Source of the DNA: Castellaniella denitrificans
Lineage (GTDB): Bacteria; Pseudomonadota; Gammaproteobacteria; Burkholderiales; Burkholderiaceae_B
Direction of reading: 5' to 3'
Assembly: GCF_042653765.1 (NCBI RefSeq)
Contig: NZ_JBHSEZ010000014.1
Location: 3,255-67,254 of the forward strand
DNA length: 64,000 nt
In this document: positions 26,555 through 35,200 of the stretch, piece by piece
How the letters are laid out: every line of letters begins with the position of its first letter
How positions within the stretch are numbered: the stretch's first letter is position 1
The notes under the pieces: generated by a model
The model's input: the letters and a program-made list of their open reading frames with translations, nothing else
What the model was told of the DNA's origin: nothing
The model's database searches: none
Program-made: the position numbers and the translations under genes

Positions 26555-27061
26555 TTATTTTGATCTTCTAAGATATAAATATTCTTGCTCGAAACCATCC
26601 ATCTTTGGCCAATTTTCAGAATAAATTTCGTGATATTTTATGAGGGTTCCTTGAATATTAAGAAGTCGTGTGCCATTGCTTAAAGCATGCTCAATCAAAC
26701 CCTTTTCCGCCAATGTAATAGCCTTTTCCTTGCTTGCAGCCGAAGCGGCCTTGACATGCCCGACGAGCAGTACACGCTTTCCATTGATGATTTTTTTTGC
26801 CTCGACCTTATTCGGATTGGGATGCCAGTCTTTAACCTGACTGATAAGTTTCAGATTGTTCATCTGACTCTTCAGTCTTCCGCGCAGATTAATGCTTTTT
26901 CCTATATATATGGGAGTGTATTTTCCGCCATATACACGGGAAAATATATAAATGCCATACTCTTCCGATATGTCTGAGAGAAAACTGTCATCGTATATTT
27001 TGCCTGGATGTTGGGATCGTATCAGCTTGATGGGATCTTGCCACTCCAATGTGATATTCAT
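26555..27061 (-). CDS. GIY-YIG domain protein
   Basis: A 168-residue protein with a GIY-YIG nuclease-type domain: EYGIYIFSRV (about 34-43), TPIYIGKSINLRGRLKSQ (about 49-66, including the conserved Arg) and a downstream Glu in LAEKGLIEHALS (about 118-128). Such domains cut DNA, but this one has no partner domain and could also be a structure-specific or degraded member. The gene is AT-rich and lies between an insertion sequence and a flagellin terminator, so it is probably acquired. No function is assigned. Confidence 0.7.
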   Translation of the reverse strand: MNITLEWQDPIKLIRSQHPGKIYDDSFLSDISEEYGIYIFSRVYGGKYTPIYIGKSINLRGRLKSQMNNLKLISQVKDWHPNPNKVEAKKIINGKRVLLVGHVKAASAASKEKAITLAEKGLIEHALSNGTRLLNIQGTLIKYHEIYSENWPKMDGFEQEYLYLRRSK

Positions 27062-27096
27062 GTGCGATTGTCTCTATCATCTATTTCATCGATGCG

Positions 27097-27132
27097 AAAC
27101 AGCCTCTGACTCGTGAGAACCAGAGGCTGTTT
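27097..27132 (-). terminator. Flagellin terminator
   Basis: A perfect 12-bp stem (AAACAGCCTCTG, 12-nt loop, CAGAGGCTGTTT) lies 58 bp past the flagellin stop on the minus strand and ends in TTT. It should terminate the flagellin message before the GIY-YIG gene. Confidence 0.85.
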
Positions 27133-27189
27133 GCTCATGGGCCGGCATCATCGATGCCAGCCATTATTGCTACTGTGATATCAAGGATA

Positions 27190-28473
27190 TTAACGCAGCA
27201 GGCTCAGCATGGTTTGCGGGACCTGATTGGCCTGCGCCAGCACGGCGGTGCCGGCCTGTTGCAGGATCTGGGCGCGCGTCATGTTGGACACTTCCACCGC
27301 GTAGTCGGCGTCCTCGATGCGCGAACGGGCGGCTGACAGATTGGTGATGGTGTTATTCAGGTTGGCAATGGTCGATTCAAAACGGTTCTGAATCGCGCCC
27401 AGGCCGCTGCGCAGGCTGTCGACTTGAGCCAGGGCGTCATCGATGCGCTTCAAAGGATCGGCCGTCGCGACACCTTGGAACTCAGCCGTCGCTGTCGTTC
27501 CTCCCTTGGTGCTCAGCTCGATAATCGTGGTAGTCTGGTCATCGGTAGTCGGAGCCGCTCCACCATCAACAAGGGCAGTTGCTGCAACTGCAAAGGTCTT
27601 GCCTTGCAGTTCGACGTAGCCGGTCGCGGAGCCAGCAGCGTCAGCTCCGACCTTCACGAACTGGCCAGTGACCTTGACAGCATCAGCAGTGGCAATGCCA
27701 CCAGCAGCATCGGCAAAAGAGATGTCGACAGTGTTGAGTTCGACGGCGCCAGTTGTGTCATTAACAGAAGCGGCATAGTAATCATTGCCCGACTTGACTA
27801 CGTACTGGGTTCCGCCAGAACTATGCAGCGAAAGATCCTTGGCATCCACGCCGAGGGAGGTGGCGACAGCGCTCAGATCCACATCAATAGGAGCGCCGCC
27901 GCCTGCAGAAACCGTCGTGATCGGATCGCTGACATTCAAGGAGTTCTTGGCAACCGTCAGGCTATCCAATCCAAGGGTATTGGCGGTGATTTCCTTCAGA
28001 TTGATGCTGATGGTCTCGTTGTCGTTGGCGCCGACTTGAATGGTCAGTTCGTTGTTGCTGGCCAGGACCTTGACGCCGTTGAATTGCGTTTGCGCGGAAA
28101 CGCGGTTGATTTCGTCCAGGCGCTGGGTGATTTCGTCCTGGATCGATTTGAGATCGGAGTCCGAATTCGTTCCATTGGCCGCCTGAACCGAAAGTTCGCG
28201 GATGCGCTGCAGATTGTTGTTGATCTCGGTCAGCGCGCCTTCCGTCGTCTGGGCGATGGAGATCCCGTCGTTCGAGTTGCGTGCGGCTTGGGTCAGGCCC
28301 TTGATGTTGGCCGTGAAGCGGTTGGCAATGGCCTGGCCGGCGGCGTCGTCCTTGGCGCTGTTGATGCGCAGGCCCGAGGACAGGCGTTCGATCGCCGAAC
28401 CCAGAGCGGACTGGGACTTGTTCAGGTTGTTCTGGGAGACCAGAGCAAGGTAGTTAGTGTTGATAACAGCCAT
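27190..28473 (-). CDS. fliC: Flagellin (long form)
   Basis: Flagellar filament protein of 427 residues. The N-terminal D0/D1 (about 1-140: MAVINTNYLALVSQNNLNKS, RLSSGLRINSAKDDAAGQAI) and C-terminal D1/D0 (about 340-427, ending in QANQVPQTMLSLLR) are typical of Burkholderiales flagellins. The exposed middle (about 140-340) is Thr/Ser/Ala-rich and is the likely site of O-glycosylation by the cluster at 31258-44985. It has a sigma-28 promoter at 28555-28581 and an AGGAG ribosome site. Its first 100 bp after the ATG-Ala codons recur as an inverted copy at 30204-30303. A shorter flagellin faces away at 30314-31148. Confidence 0.95.
   Translation of the reverse strand: MAVINTNYLALVSQNNLNKSQSALGSAIERLSSGLRINSAKDDAAGQAIANRFTANIKGLTQAARNSNDGISIAQTTEGALTEINNNLQRIRELSVQAANGTNSDSDLKSIQDEITQRLDEINRVSAQTQFNGVKVLASNNELTIQVGANDNETISINLKEITANTLGLDSLTVAKNSLNVSDPITTVSAGGGAPIDVDLSAVATSLGVDAKDLSLHSSGGTQYVVKSGNDYYAASVNDTTGAVELNTVDISFADAAGGIATADAVKVTGQFVKVGADAAGSATGYVELQGKTFAVAATALVDGGAAPTTDDQTTTIIELSTKGGTTATAEFQGVATADPLKRIDDALAQVDSLRSGLGAIQNRFESTIANLNNTITNLSAARSRIEDADYAVEVSNMTRAQILQQAGTAVLAQANQVPQTMLSLLR
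28367..28466 (-). repeat. 100-bp inverted repeat, left copy (flagellin codons 3-36)
   Basis: Reading outward on the minus strand from GTT codon 3 (TTATCAACACTAACTACC...) to ...CTCGGGCCTGCG. It is identical base for base to 30204-30303 on the plus strand. The 1,737 bp between the copies hold the sigma-28 promoter, the flagellin ribosome site and ATG, and the recombinase gene. Confidence 0.9.
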
Positions 28474-28554
28474 GAGAGACTCCTAAGAGATTCGGCGAAG
28501 GATTCGCCCTTTTTGCCCAGGATGACAAACCGAGTGACCTCCTGTTCTGCCCCG

Positions 28555-28581
28555 TTAACGGAGGGACCAGGAGGAACTTTA
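28555..28581 (-). promoter_or_regulatory. Sigma-28 (FliA) flagellin promoter
   Basis: On the minus strand: TAAAGTTC, an 11-bp spacer, then TCCGTTAA, against the consensus TAAAGTTT-N11-GCCGATAA. It lies about 80 bp upstream of the flagellin ATG at 28473. No equivalent is seen upstream of the right-hand repeat at 30204. Confidence 0.8.
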
Positions 28582-28693
28582 GGGTGATGTGCGAGTTTTT
28601 TTGCCGCCAGGCCGCCCCAGGGCGAAAGGATATCTCCCGAAGGGCGGCGGGCGGCCGCGGGCTACGCGGCGCAGACGGTTGCCGGGAGTGGAG

Positions 28694-29956
28694 TCACTCC
28701 CGCTCGATCACGCTCAGCATCCGGGTCCTGCGCTCCGACAGGGGACCGAACGCCTGGGACAGGCGCGCATACCGCTCGCCGTTGGCCAAGGCGCTCAGGA
28801 TGTCGGCCCAGTCCTGCATCAGCAGGGTGCGGGAGCCGACGAAACGCGCATGGTCATAGGGCGCTCGGGAGGCGTCCCGGCGGCGGTGCGCAAGCTGCAG
28901 GTCCACCAGCTTGTCGGGATAGCCGAGCAGGCCGAGCAAGGTCGTGGCGGTCGCCCGGAATCCGTGCGCGGAAAACCGTCCACTGTATCCCAGGCGTCCG
29001 ATGGCGTGGTTGAAGCTGCTCGCGGCAAGCGCACCGCCCGGATTCCGGTGGTTGGGAAACAGCAGAGGACCGAGGCCGGACAGCTTGCGCAGGGCGTGGA
29101 GCATCGCCAGCGCCTGCCGGGACAGCGGCACCATGTGCGGCCGGCGCATCTTCATGCGTTCCTTCGGAACGATCCAGACCGCGTTGTCGAAGTCGAATTC
29201 CTGCCAGCGGGCCAGCCGCAACTCCGAAGGCCGCACGAACGTCAGCGCCAGCAGGCGCAGGCCGATGGCGATGTCGGGGTACCCGTCCCAGGCGTCCAGG
29301 CGCTGGAAGAATTCCGGGATGTCGGACCAGCCCAGCGGCGGATGATGGCGCACGGTCGGCCGCCTGACCAGGCCTTTGAGCAGGCTGGCCGGGTTGTCCT
29401 CGCGCAGTCCTTGCAGGATGGCATGGGAGAAGACCTGGGATATCCACTGCTGCGCGAGCAGCGCGGCGCAACGGGCGCCGCGCTCCGCGATCGACGCGAT
29501 GAGCGCGCGGATGTCCATGGGGGTGAGATCCGCGACCGGCTCGTTTCCAATGGCGGGCAGGATGTCCTTTTCGAAGTACCGCCGTATCTGGCGGGAGTAG
29601 CCCGGGCTCCATTGCGGGTTGGCGGCCAGCCAGGCGTGCGCGATCGTCTCGAACGAGGGAGGCGCGGATGGTTCGGCATGCGAGGCGGGCCTTTGCTCCC
29701 ACAGGGGGTGAATGCCTTGAAGGATCAGGTCCCGCACCCGGTCGCGTTCCCGGCGCGCTTGGGCGAGCGTGACGTCCGGGTAGCGTCCGATGGCGTATAC
29801 CTGGGCCTTGCCGCTCAGGCGGTAGCGGTAGCGCCAAAGCTTGCTTCCACTGGGTTGTACCGACAGGAACAGGCTGCCGCCGTCCCGGAGTTGGTAGGGC
29901 TTGCCTGCCGCCTTGGCAGAGTTGATTGCACGGGTTGATAGAAGGTTCTGAGCCAT
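28694..29956 (-). CDS. Tyrosine recombinase (DUF4102-type integrase)
   Basis: A 420-residue site-specific recombinase. It has an N-terminal DUF4102 arm-binding domain (LRDGGSLFLSVQPSGSKLWRYRYRLSGK...IGRYPDVTLAQAR), a SAM-like core-binding domain (about 100-190), and a catalytic domain with the first Arg in LTFVRPSELRLARW, His-x-x-Arg in SAHGFRATATTLL and the nucleophile Tyr in LAHRRRDASRAPYDHARF. The class usually integrates islands or phages, yet there is no tRNA, prophage or island here. Instead it lies between inverted copies of flagellin 5' sequence, an arrangement suited to promoter inversion. The frame is intact. Confidence 0.9.
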   Translation of the reverse strand: MAQNLLSTRAINSAKAAGKPYQLRDGGSLFLSVQPSGSKLWRYRYRLSGKAQVYAIGRYPDVTLAQARRERDRVRDLILQGIHPLWEQRPASHAEPSAPPSFETIAHAWLAANPQWSPGYSRQIRRYFEKDILPAIGNEPVADLTPMDIRALIASIAERGARCAALLAQQWISQVFSHAILQGLREDNPASLLKGLVRRPTVRHHPPLGWSDIPEFFQRLDAWDGYPDIAIGLRLLALTFVRPSELRLARWQEFDFDNAVWIVPKERMKMRRPHMVPLSRQALAMLHALRKLSGLGPLLFPNHRNPGGALAASSFNHAIGRLGYSGRFSAHGFRATATTLLGLLGYPDKLVDLQLAHRRRDASRAPYDHARFVGSRTLLMQDWADILSALANGERYARLSQAFGPLSERRTRMLSVIERE

Positions 29957-29991
29957 GTGCTGCTTTCTCCATTACAAAAGAGCACACAGAT

Positions 29992-30090
29992 ATATACACA
30001 TTGCTTTTTGCCCAGATAAGTGTATTTGTACAGAATGCCTTATTTATCAATGATATAAATCGACATGGCGATATACACATTCATATACAC
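29992..30090. repeat. Three direct ATATACAC repeats upstream of the recombinase gene
   Basis: ATATACAC occurs at 29992-29999, 30071-30078 and 30083-30090, the first two within a longer GATAT(AT)ACACATT context. This AT-rich 250-bp stretch lies just upstream of the recombinase gene and inside the inverted-repeat-bounded segment. The repeats are plausible recombinase arm-type or accessory-factor sites, but this is inference. Confidence 0.4.
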
Positions 30091-30181
30091 GAGGACTCTC
30101 TGCAAGGCGTTTGCGTCAGGCATTCTCTCAATAGATTTCCCTCTCAAAGAAACAAAATGTATCCATAGATGGTGATTAGTT

Positions 30182-30195
30182 CATGGAAATCCATG
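30182..30195. repeat. Perfect palindrome beside the right repeat junction
   Basis: CATGGA-AA-TCCATG is a perfect 14-bp palindrome ending 8 bp before the flagellin-derived repeat starts at 30204. It is a candidate recombination core or protein-binding site. No copy is seen at the left junction. Confidence 0.4.
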
Positions 30196-30203
30196 CGGAA
30201 CGA

Positions 30204-30303
30204 TTATCAACACTAACTACCTTGCTCTGGTCTCCCAGAACAACCTGAACAAGTCCCAGTCCGCTCTGGGTTCGGCGATCGAACGCCTGTCCTCGGGCCT
30301 GCG
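30204..30303 (+). repeat. 100-bp inverted repeat, right copy (headless flagellin 5' sequence)
   Basis: Identical to the first 100 bases after codon 2 of the long flagellin (28367-28466), including positions where the short flagellin differs. The frame upstream meets a TGA at 30173 with no ATG between, and no promoter or ribosome site is seen, so this copy is silent as it stands. It ends exactly at the scaffold gap. Confidence 0.85.
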
Positions 30304-30313
30304 NNNNNNNNNN
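30304..30313. other. Scaffold gap (ten Ns)
   Basis: Ten undetermined bases join two contigs, both ending in flagellin 5' sequence. The true content, length and even the adjacency here are unknown. The short flagellin lacks its first codons because of it. Confidence 0.99.
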
Positions 30314-31148
30314 CAACTACCTTGCTCTGGTCTCCCAGAACAACCTGAACAAGTCCCAATCCTCCCTGAACTCCGCAATCCAGCGCCTGTCCTCGGGCCT
30401 GCGCATCAACAGCGCCAAGGACGACGCCGCCGGCCAGGCCATCGCCAACCGCTTCACCGCCAACATCAAGGGCCTGACTCAAGCCGCCCGCAATGCCAAC
30501 GACGGCATCTCGATGGCGCAAACGACGGAAGGCTCCCTGAACGAAATCAATAACAACCTGCAACGTATTCGCGAGCTGACGGTCCAGGCCTACAACGGCA
30601 CGAACTCCTCCGACGACCTGGCTTCGATCAACGCCGAAATCAAGCAGCGCCTGGACGAAATCCAGCGCGTCGCCGAGCAGACCCAGTTCAACGGCACCAA
30701 GGTCCTGAACGGTTCCGCCGCGTCCGGCATCACCATCCAGGTCGGCGCCAACGACAACGAAACCATCACGATCTCGGGCACTGACGCTCAAGTCAACACG
30801 CTGCTGAGCGGCACCTCCGCCATCACCTCCGGCGGCCTGTCGCTCGTGACCTCCGGCGGTGTGACCACCGTCAGCGGCGGCGCGCTGAAGGAAATCGACG
30901 CCGCCATCAACAGCGTCGACAAGATGCGCAGCGACCTGGGCGCGATCCAGAACCGCTTCGAATCGACCATCGCCAACCTGAACAACACCATCACCAACCT
31001 GTCGGCTTCGCGCTCGCGCATCGAAGACGCCGACTACGCGGTGGAAGTGTCCAACATGACGCGGGCCCAGATCCTGCAGCAGGCCGGCACCGCCGTCCTG
31101 GCGCAGGCCAACCAGGTCCCGCAGACCATGCTGTCCCTGCTGCGTTAA
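30314..31148 (+). CDS. Flagellin (short form), 5' end lost in gap
   Basis: 277 residues of a second flagellin, starting at NYLALVSQNNLNKSQSSLNS; about six N-terminal residues fall in the gap, giving about 283 in total. The D0/D1 ends match the long flagellin (the last ~75 residues differ by one), but the variable middle is only about 70 residues, so D2/D3 is essentially absent. No promoter is visible for it in the window. It is followed by a strong terminator and a glycosyltransferase gene. It may be an alternative filament subunit. Confidence 0.9.
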
Positions 31149-31196
31149 TTCGCGAGACGGCATCGGGGCGGACTCGTTCCGCCTCGCGCATCACGG

Positions 31197-31225
31197 CCGC
31201 CGGATCACTTCCGGCGGTTTTTTTT
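31197..31225 (+). terminator. Intrinsic terminator after the short flagellin
   Basis: A 7-bp G+C stem (CCGCCGG, 7-nt loop, CCGGCGG) is followed directly by eight T residues, 48 bp past the flagellin stop. Confidence 0.92.
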
Positions 31226-31257
31226 GAGCTCTCGCACCGCAACGCACCAACTTCACC

Positions 31258-32265
31258 ATGGCCCGTAGAATCCTGATCACCCGCCTGGCGGGCCTGGGGG
31301 ACGTCGCCTCCATCCTGATCCCCGCCGTCCGGCTGGTCCGCGAGCGAGAACCGGACGCAGCCATCGACGTGCTGACCTACGCGGCGGGTATCGAACTGAT
31401 GTCCCTGTGCGAAGAAGTCGGCGACGTGCTGGGCATCACGCAGGAGCAATGGCCGCGCGACCTGATCCCCGCGACCCAAAGTTTCCTGGACATCGCCCAG
31501 GTGATTGCTCCACGCGGCTACGACCGGATCATCTGCCTGGATACCTGGTTCATGCCCTGCTTCCTGGCACAGATCCTGATGGATATCGGGCTGAACGTGG
31601 AAGGCAACCACCTGGACCGCCCGGTGAGCGACTTCTTCGCCGCGCTGCACGCCGGAAAGCTGCCGGCGGATTACTTCGGCACGGCCTTCATGGCCAGCAG
31701 CTATCCTCGAATGAGAGACTGGCTGCGGCCCTGGTGGCTGACACCCCAGCCCCATGCCAACTATCCGGAATACTATCTGATCCATTGCTGCGGCCTGGGC
31801 GACAGCATTGACGCGCGCCTGCCCATCGAGCCGGACGCGGCGTTCCAGGAAGCCGCGGCGGGGCGCCCGATCGTGGCCGCGTCATTTCGCGGCACTACGG
31901 CCATCAAGCACTACAAACAGGCGGATGACCTGACCAGTCTCCTACGCCAGGCGGGCTACCACGTCTGGACCGGATTCGACGGCAGCCTGCCCATGCGCAC
32001 GACCCTGGCGCGGCTGGCCGCGACGGACCTGCTGGTGACCGTGGCGACCTCGACCCAATGGCTGGCCAAACTGGTCGGCTGCCCTTCCCTGATGCTGCCG
32101 GGCGCCATGCATCCGGCCATCCTGGGGGCGGAACACACCATGGGCCGGACGGAGGATTGCCAGTACTGCTGCCAACGCGGCTGTCCCGCCGGCCGGGACT
32201 ACGCCTGCATGGATGTGCCGGCGCAAGACGTGATGGCCGGCATCCGGCGGATACTGGCCGGATAG
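31258..32265 (+). CDS. GT9-like glycosyltransferase (heptosyltransferase fold)
   Basis: A 335-residue GT-B protein like ADP-heptose:LPS heptosyltransferases. The N terminus ARRILITRLAGLGDVASILIPAVR matches the family phosphate-binding start, and the C-terminal half holds SFRGTTAIKHYKQADDLTSLL and DLLVTVATSTQWLAKLVGCPSLML, the GT9 donor site. A Cys-rich tail (CQYCCQRGCPAGRDYAC) resembles that seen in flagellin- and O-antigen-associated members. It lies directly behind the flagellin terminator and converges on the modification operon, so a role in flagellin glycosylation is likely but inferred. Confidence 0.8.
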   Translation: MARRILITRLAGLGDVASILIPAVRLVREREPDAAIDVLTYAAGIELMSLCEEVGDVLGITQEQWPRDLIPATQSFLDIAQVIAPRGYDRIICLDTWFMPCFLAQILMDIGLNVEGNHLDRPVSDFFAALHAGKLPADYFGTAFMASSYPRMRDWLRPWWLTPQPHANYPEYYLIHCCGLGDSIDARLPIEPDAAFQEAAAGRPIVAASFRGTTAIKHYKQADDLTSLLRQAGYHVWTGFDGSLPMRTTLARLAATDLLVTVATSTQWLAKLVGCPSLMLPGAMHPAILGAEHTMGRTEDCQYCCQRGCPAGRDYACMDVPAQDVMAGIRRILAG

Positions 32266-32292
32266 GCCGCGCGGCGCATCCCTCTCCCGCGC

Positions 32293-35200
32293 TCAATCGG
32301 CCGCCGGCGCCACGCCCCAGGCACGGGTCCACTGGTCCAGGAACTCGCCTTCCAGCATCCAGTGCCGCAGAACCGCATCGCGCAATGCGTCGCCCTTCCG
32401 CTCCAGGGCATCGGGGTCGGCCAGATGCGCGCGGATGGCTTCCACCCAGTCCTGGTGACGGTTGCGCACGAGCGTCACGGGCAGGTCGCAGCGATACGGC
32501 TCGATCGCCGTGGCGATCACCGGCACCCCGCAAGCGCCCAGTTCGAGCAGGCGCAGGTTGCTCTTGCAGCGATTGAACTGGTTGAGTTCCAGCGGCACCA
32601 CGGCCAGGTCCAGGTTCAGGCCGGCCAGTTTTTCCGGATACCGGTCGATCGCGACCCCCGGATGGTATTCGCATTGCACGCCGTCGGGCTTCATACCCAT
32701 GAAGACCCATTCGACCTCGTCCTGCAGATCCTGGACCACCGAGCGGATTTCCGCCAGGTCGCCGGTATGGCTGATGCCGCCGGCCCAGCCGACGCGCATC
32801 TTCCGTCCCGCACGGCGCCGGCTGGACAGGTCGCGCCAGGGGTCCACGGGCAAGCCATTCAGGGCCACGCGGATATCGCCGTGGTAATCGGCATATTCCT
32901 GGGCCAGCACCGGCGTGGAAACGACCAGCCAATCGACCTGCTCGATCGCGCGGCGCATGTTCTTGATCACGCTCTGGGGCAGTTTCTTGCGATAGATGCT
33001 GCGCGTCGGGATGTTGGGCAGGTAATCGTCGAACTCCAGGACGACCTTGGCGCCCGTGATCTCCCGATAGCGCCGGATCTGGGTCAGGATCCCCTCGTTC
33101 AGCCACGCCCCCTGCAACACGATCACATCCGGCTGGATGCGGGCCGCGTCGGTGAAATGGAAATCGCCATGCTTCAGCCCGCCTTCCAGGCGCAGTTCGC
33201 CGGCCATGGCCCTGAAGGGATGCAGGATCCGATAGTGGCCGCAACCCTGCCAGTCCGCATGGGCCGCCAGCACCACGGGCAAGGGCCTGCCCGGCAGCGG
33301 TTCCTGGATCCGGGAAGCGTCGGGGCTGAGGTCGAAGCCCGGCGACCGCTTGCCGAAGGCGGGATGGTAGTTCGGATCCCGCGCCAGCCGCGGCAGCCAC
33401 CGGTGATACAGGCGATCGCGCTGCTCGTCGTCGGGGCTGGATTTCAAGCCAAATTTTTCGGTCAGCAGGCGGGTCGCGCCGCCCATGTGCAACAGGCCCG
33501 TATCCGGCTCCAGCGCCAGCAGATACCCCGCCTGCGTCGCCTTCATGCACAGGTCCGCGTCCGCGTAGTAGACCGGGAAGGATCCGGCATCGAAGCCTCC
33601 CAGTTCGTCAAAGACCTCGCGCCGCATCATCAGGCACGACGCGCTGAGCGCGCTGACGTTCTGCTGGACGATCAGGCGGCTCATGTAGCCCTGCCGATCG
33701 GAAGGCAGGCCCCGGAACGCGGCGCCGACGCTGTTGTCCATGCCCAGCACCAGGCCGCATTGCTCCACGCCCCCATCGGGCAGATCCAGGCGCGAGCCGG
33801 CCATCCCCACCTCGGGCCGCAGCGCATGTCGCAGCAGGCGCTCCAGCCAGTCCGTCCGGGTACGCGGCGAAAACTGGACATCGTTGTTCAGGAACAGCAG
33901 CGCGTCTCCGCGCGCCTGGGAGACGGCGAAATTGTTCATGGCCGCGAAATCGAACGCCCCGGGCCAGCGCAGGACGCGGACCCGGTCCGTTCCCATGCCT
34001 TCGAGGCCGGCCAGGAATGCCACCGCGTCCGGCTCGACGCTGCCGTTGTCCACGATCAGCAGCTCGTAATGGGGATAGGCCGTGCGCTCCATCAGCCCTT
34101 CGATGCAGGCCCGCAGGACGGTCAGCTGATCGCGCGTGGGAATGACGACGGAGACCAGCGGCTGCGCGGCCAGGGGGTACTCGATGCGCTGCAGGCCGGG
34201 CACCAGCCCGGGCTCGATCCTGGCCTCCAGGCCCATGCGGACGAAATGCGCCTGGGTCACGGCGGGGAACCAGGTCATCGCCTCCGCACCCTGCACCCAA
34301 TCCATCAGGCTGCGGCCATTGTGGGACAGCACCTCGGGAACGTGAGCCACCACGGGAGGGCCGACCTGCTCGACCAGGCGCCAGATCAGATCGATCAGCG
34401 CCATGTCCGCCACCCGCTCGTCCAGGCCGCCGACGGCCTGGACGGCGGCCGTGCTGACCACCAGATTCCGGCCGACATAGGGATAGCTGCGCAGCAGATC
34501 GACGTTGAAGTCGGGCCTCAGCATCGGATTGGCGGGCGCGCCGGCCTTCAGTACGGCCTCGTCGGCATACCAGACCAGGGGGTCGGGCTTGCGCAGGCGA
34601 TACTCGCCCATCGCCAGCGTGGCATGCGGGACCAGCCGGTCGCCCGCGTGCAGGATCCACAGGAAATCGGGCACCCCGCCCTGGCCAATCCGATCCGATA
34701 ACTGCTTCGTCCAATGCGCATCCGATCGCAGCAATTCGATCCCGTTGCCGGCCGCCTCGTCCGGGATGTTGCGGCCGATGAGCCAGACGCCATCCACCGG
34801 CCGATGCTGCACGCCCAGGCTTTCCAGCGTGGCCGCCAGCGCCTGCACATCCGCACCGTCCTGCACGATCACGGCCACGCCCAGCGTACCCACGTCCGGG
34901 TTCGCCTGCAGCAGGGCCTGGATCGCCAGGACGCGGGATGCCGAGGGAGCGCGCTCGGCCAGCCATTCGGTGACGCCCCAGGGCTTTTCCTGCTGGGCCG
35001 AAGCCGCCAGTACGGCCTGGCGGCCCGCCTGCACGCGATCGCTCTCCGTTTCCGGGTAGCGGGCATAGAGTTTCCGGTAGAGCGGCAGCAGCTTGTCCTG
35101 TTCCCGCGCCAGCATGTGGTCGCCCCCGCCGGAAACACGCTGGTGGACTTCCGCCGTGATCCGCTCGATCCGGTGCACGGGATAGCGCTGCACCAGGCGC

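Noticed and set aside
28694..29956. Recombinase as the edge of a prophage or integrative island
   Set aside because: No tRNA, phage gene or direct att repeats nearby; the flanking repeats are inverted and derive from flagellin.
29992..30090. CRISPR-like array
   Set aside because: Only three 8-bp repeats with unequal spacing and no cas genes anywhere in the window.
32362..34701. Open frame of 779 codons on the plus strand
   Set aside because: Antisense of the giant glycosyltransferase; no recognisable motif.
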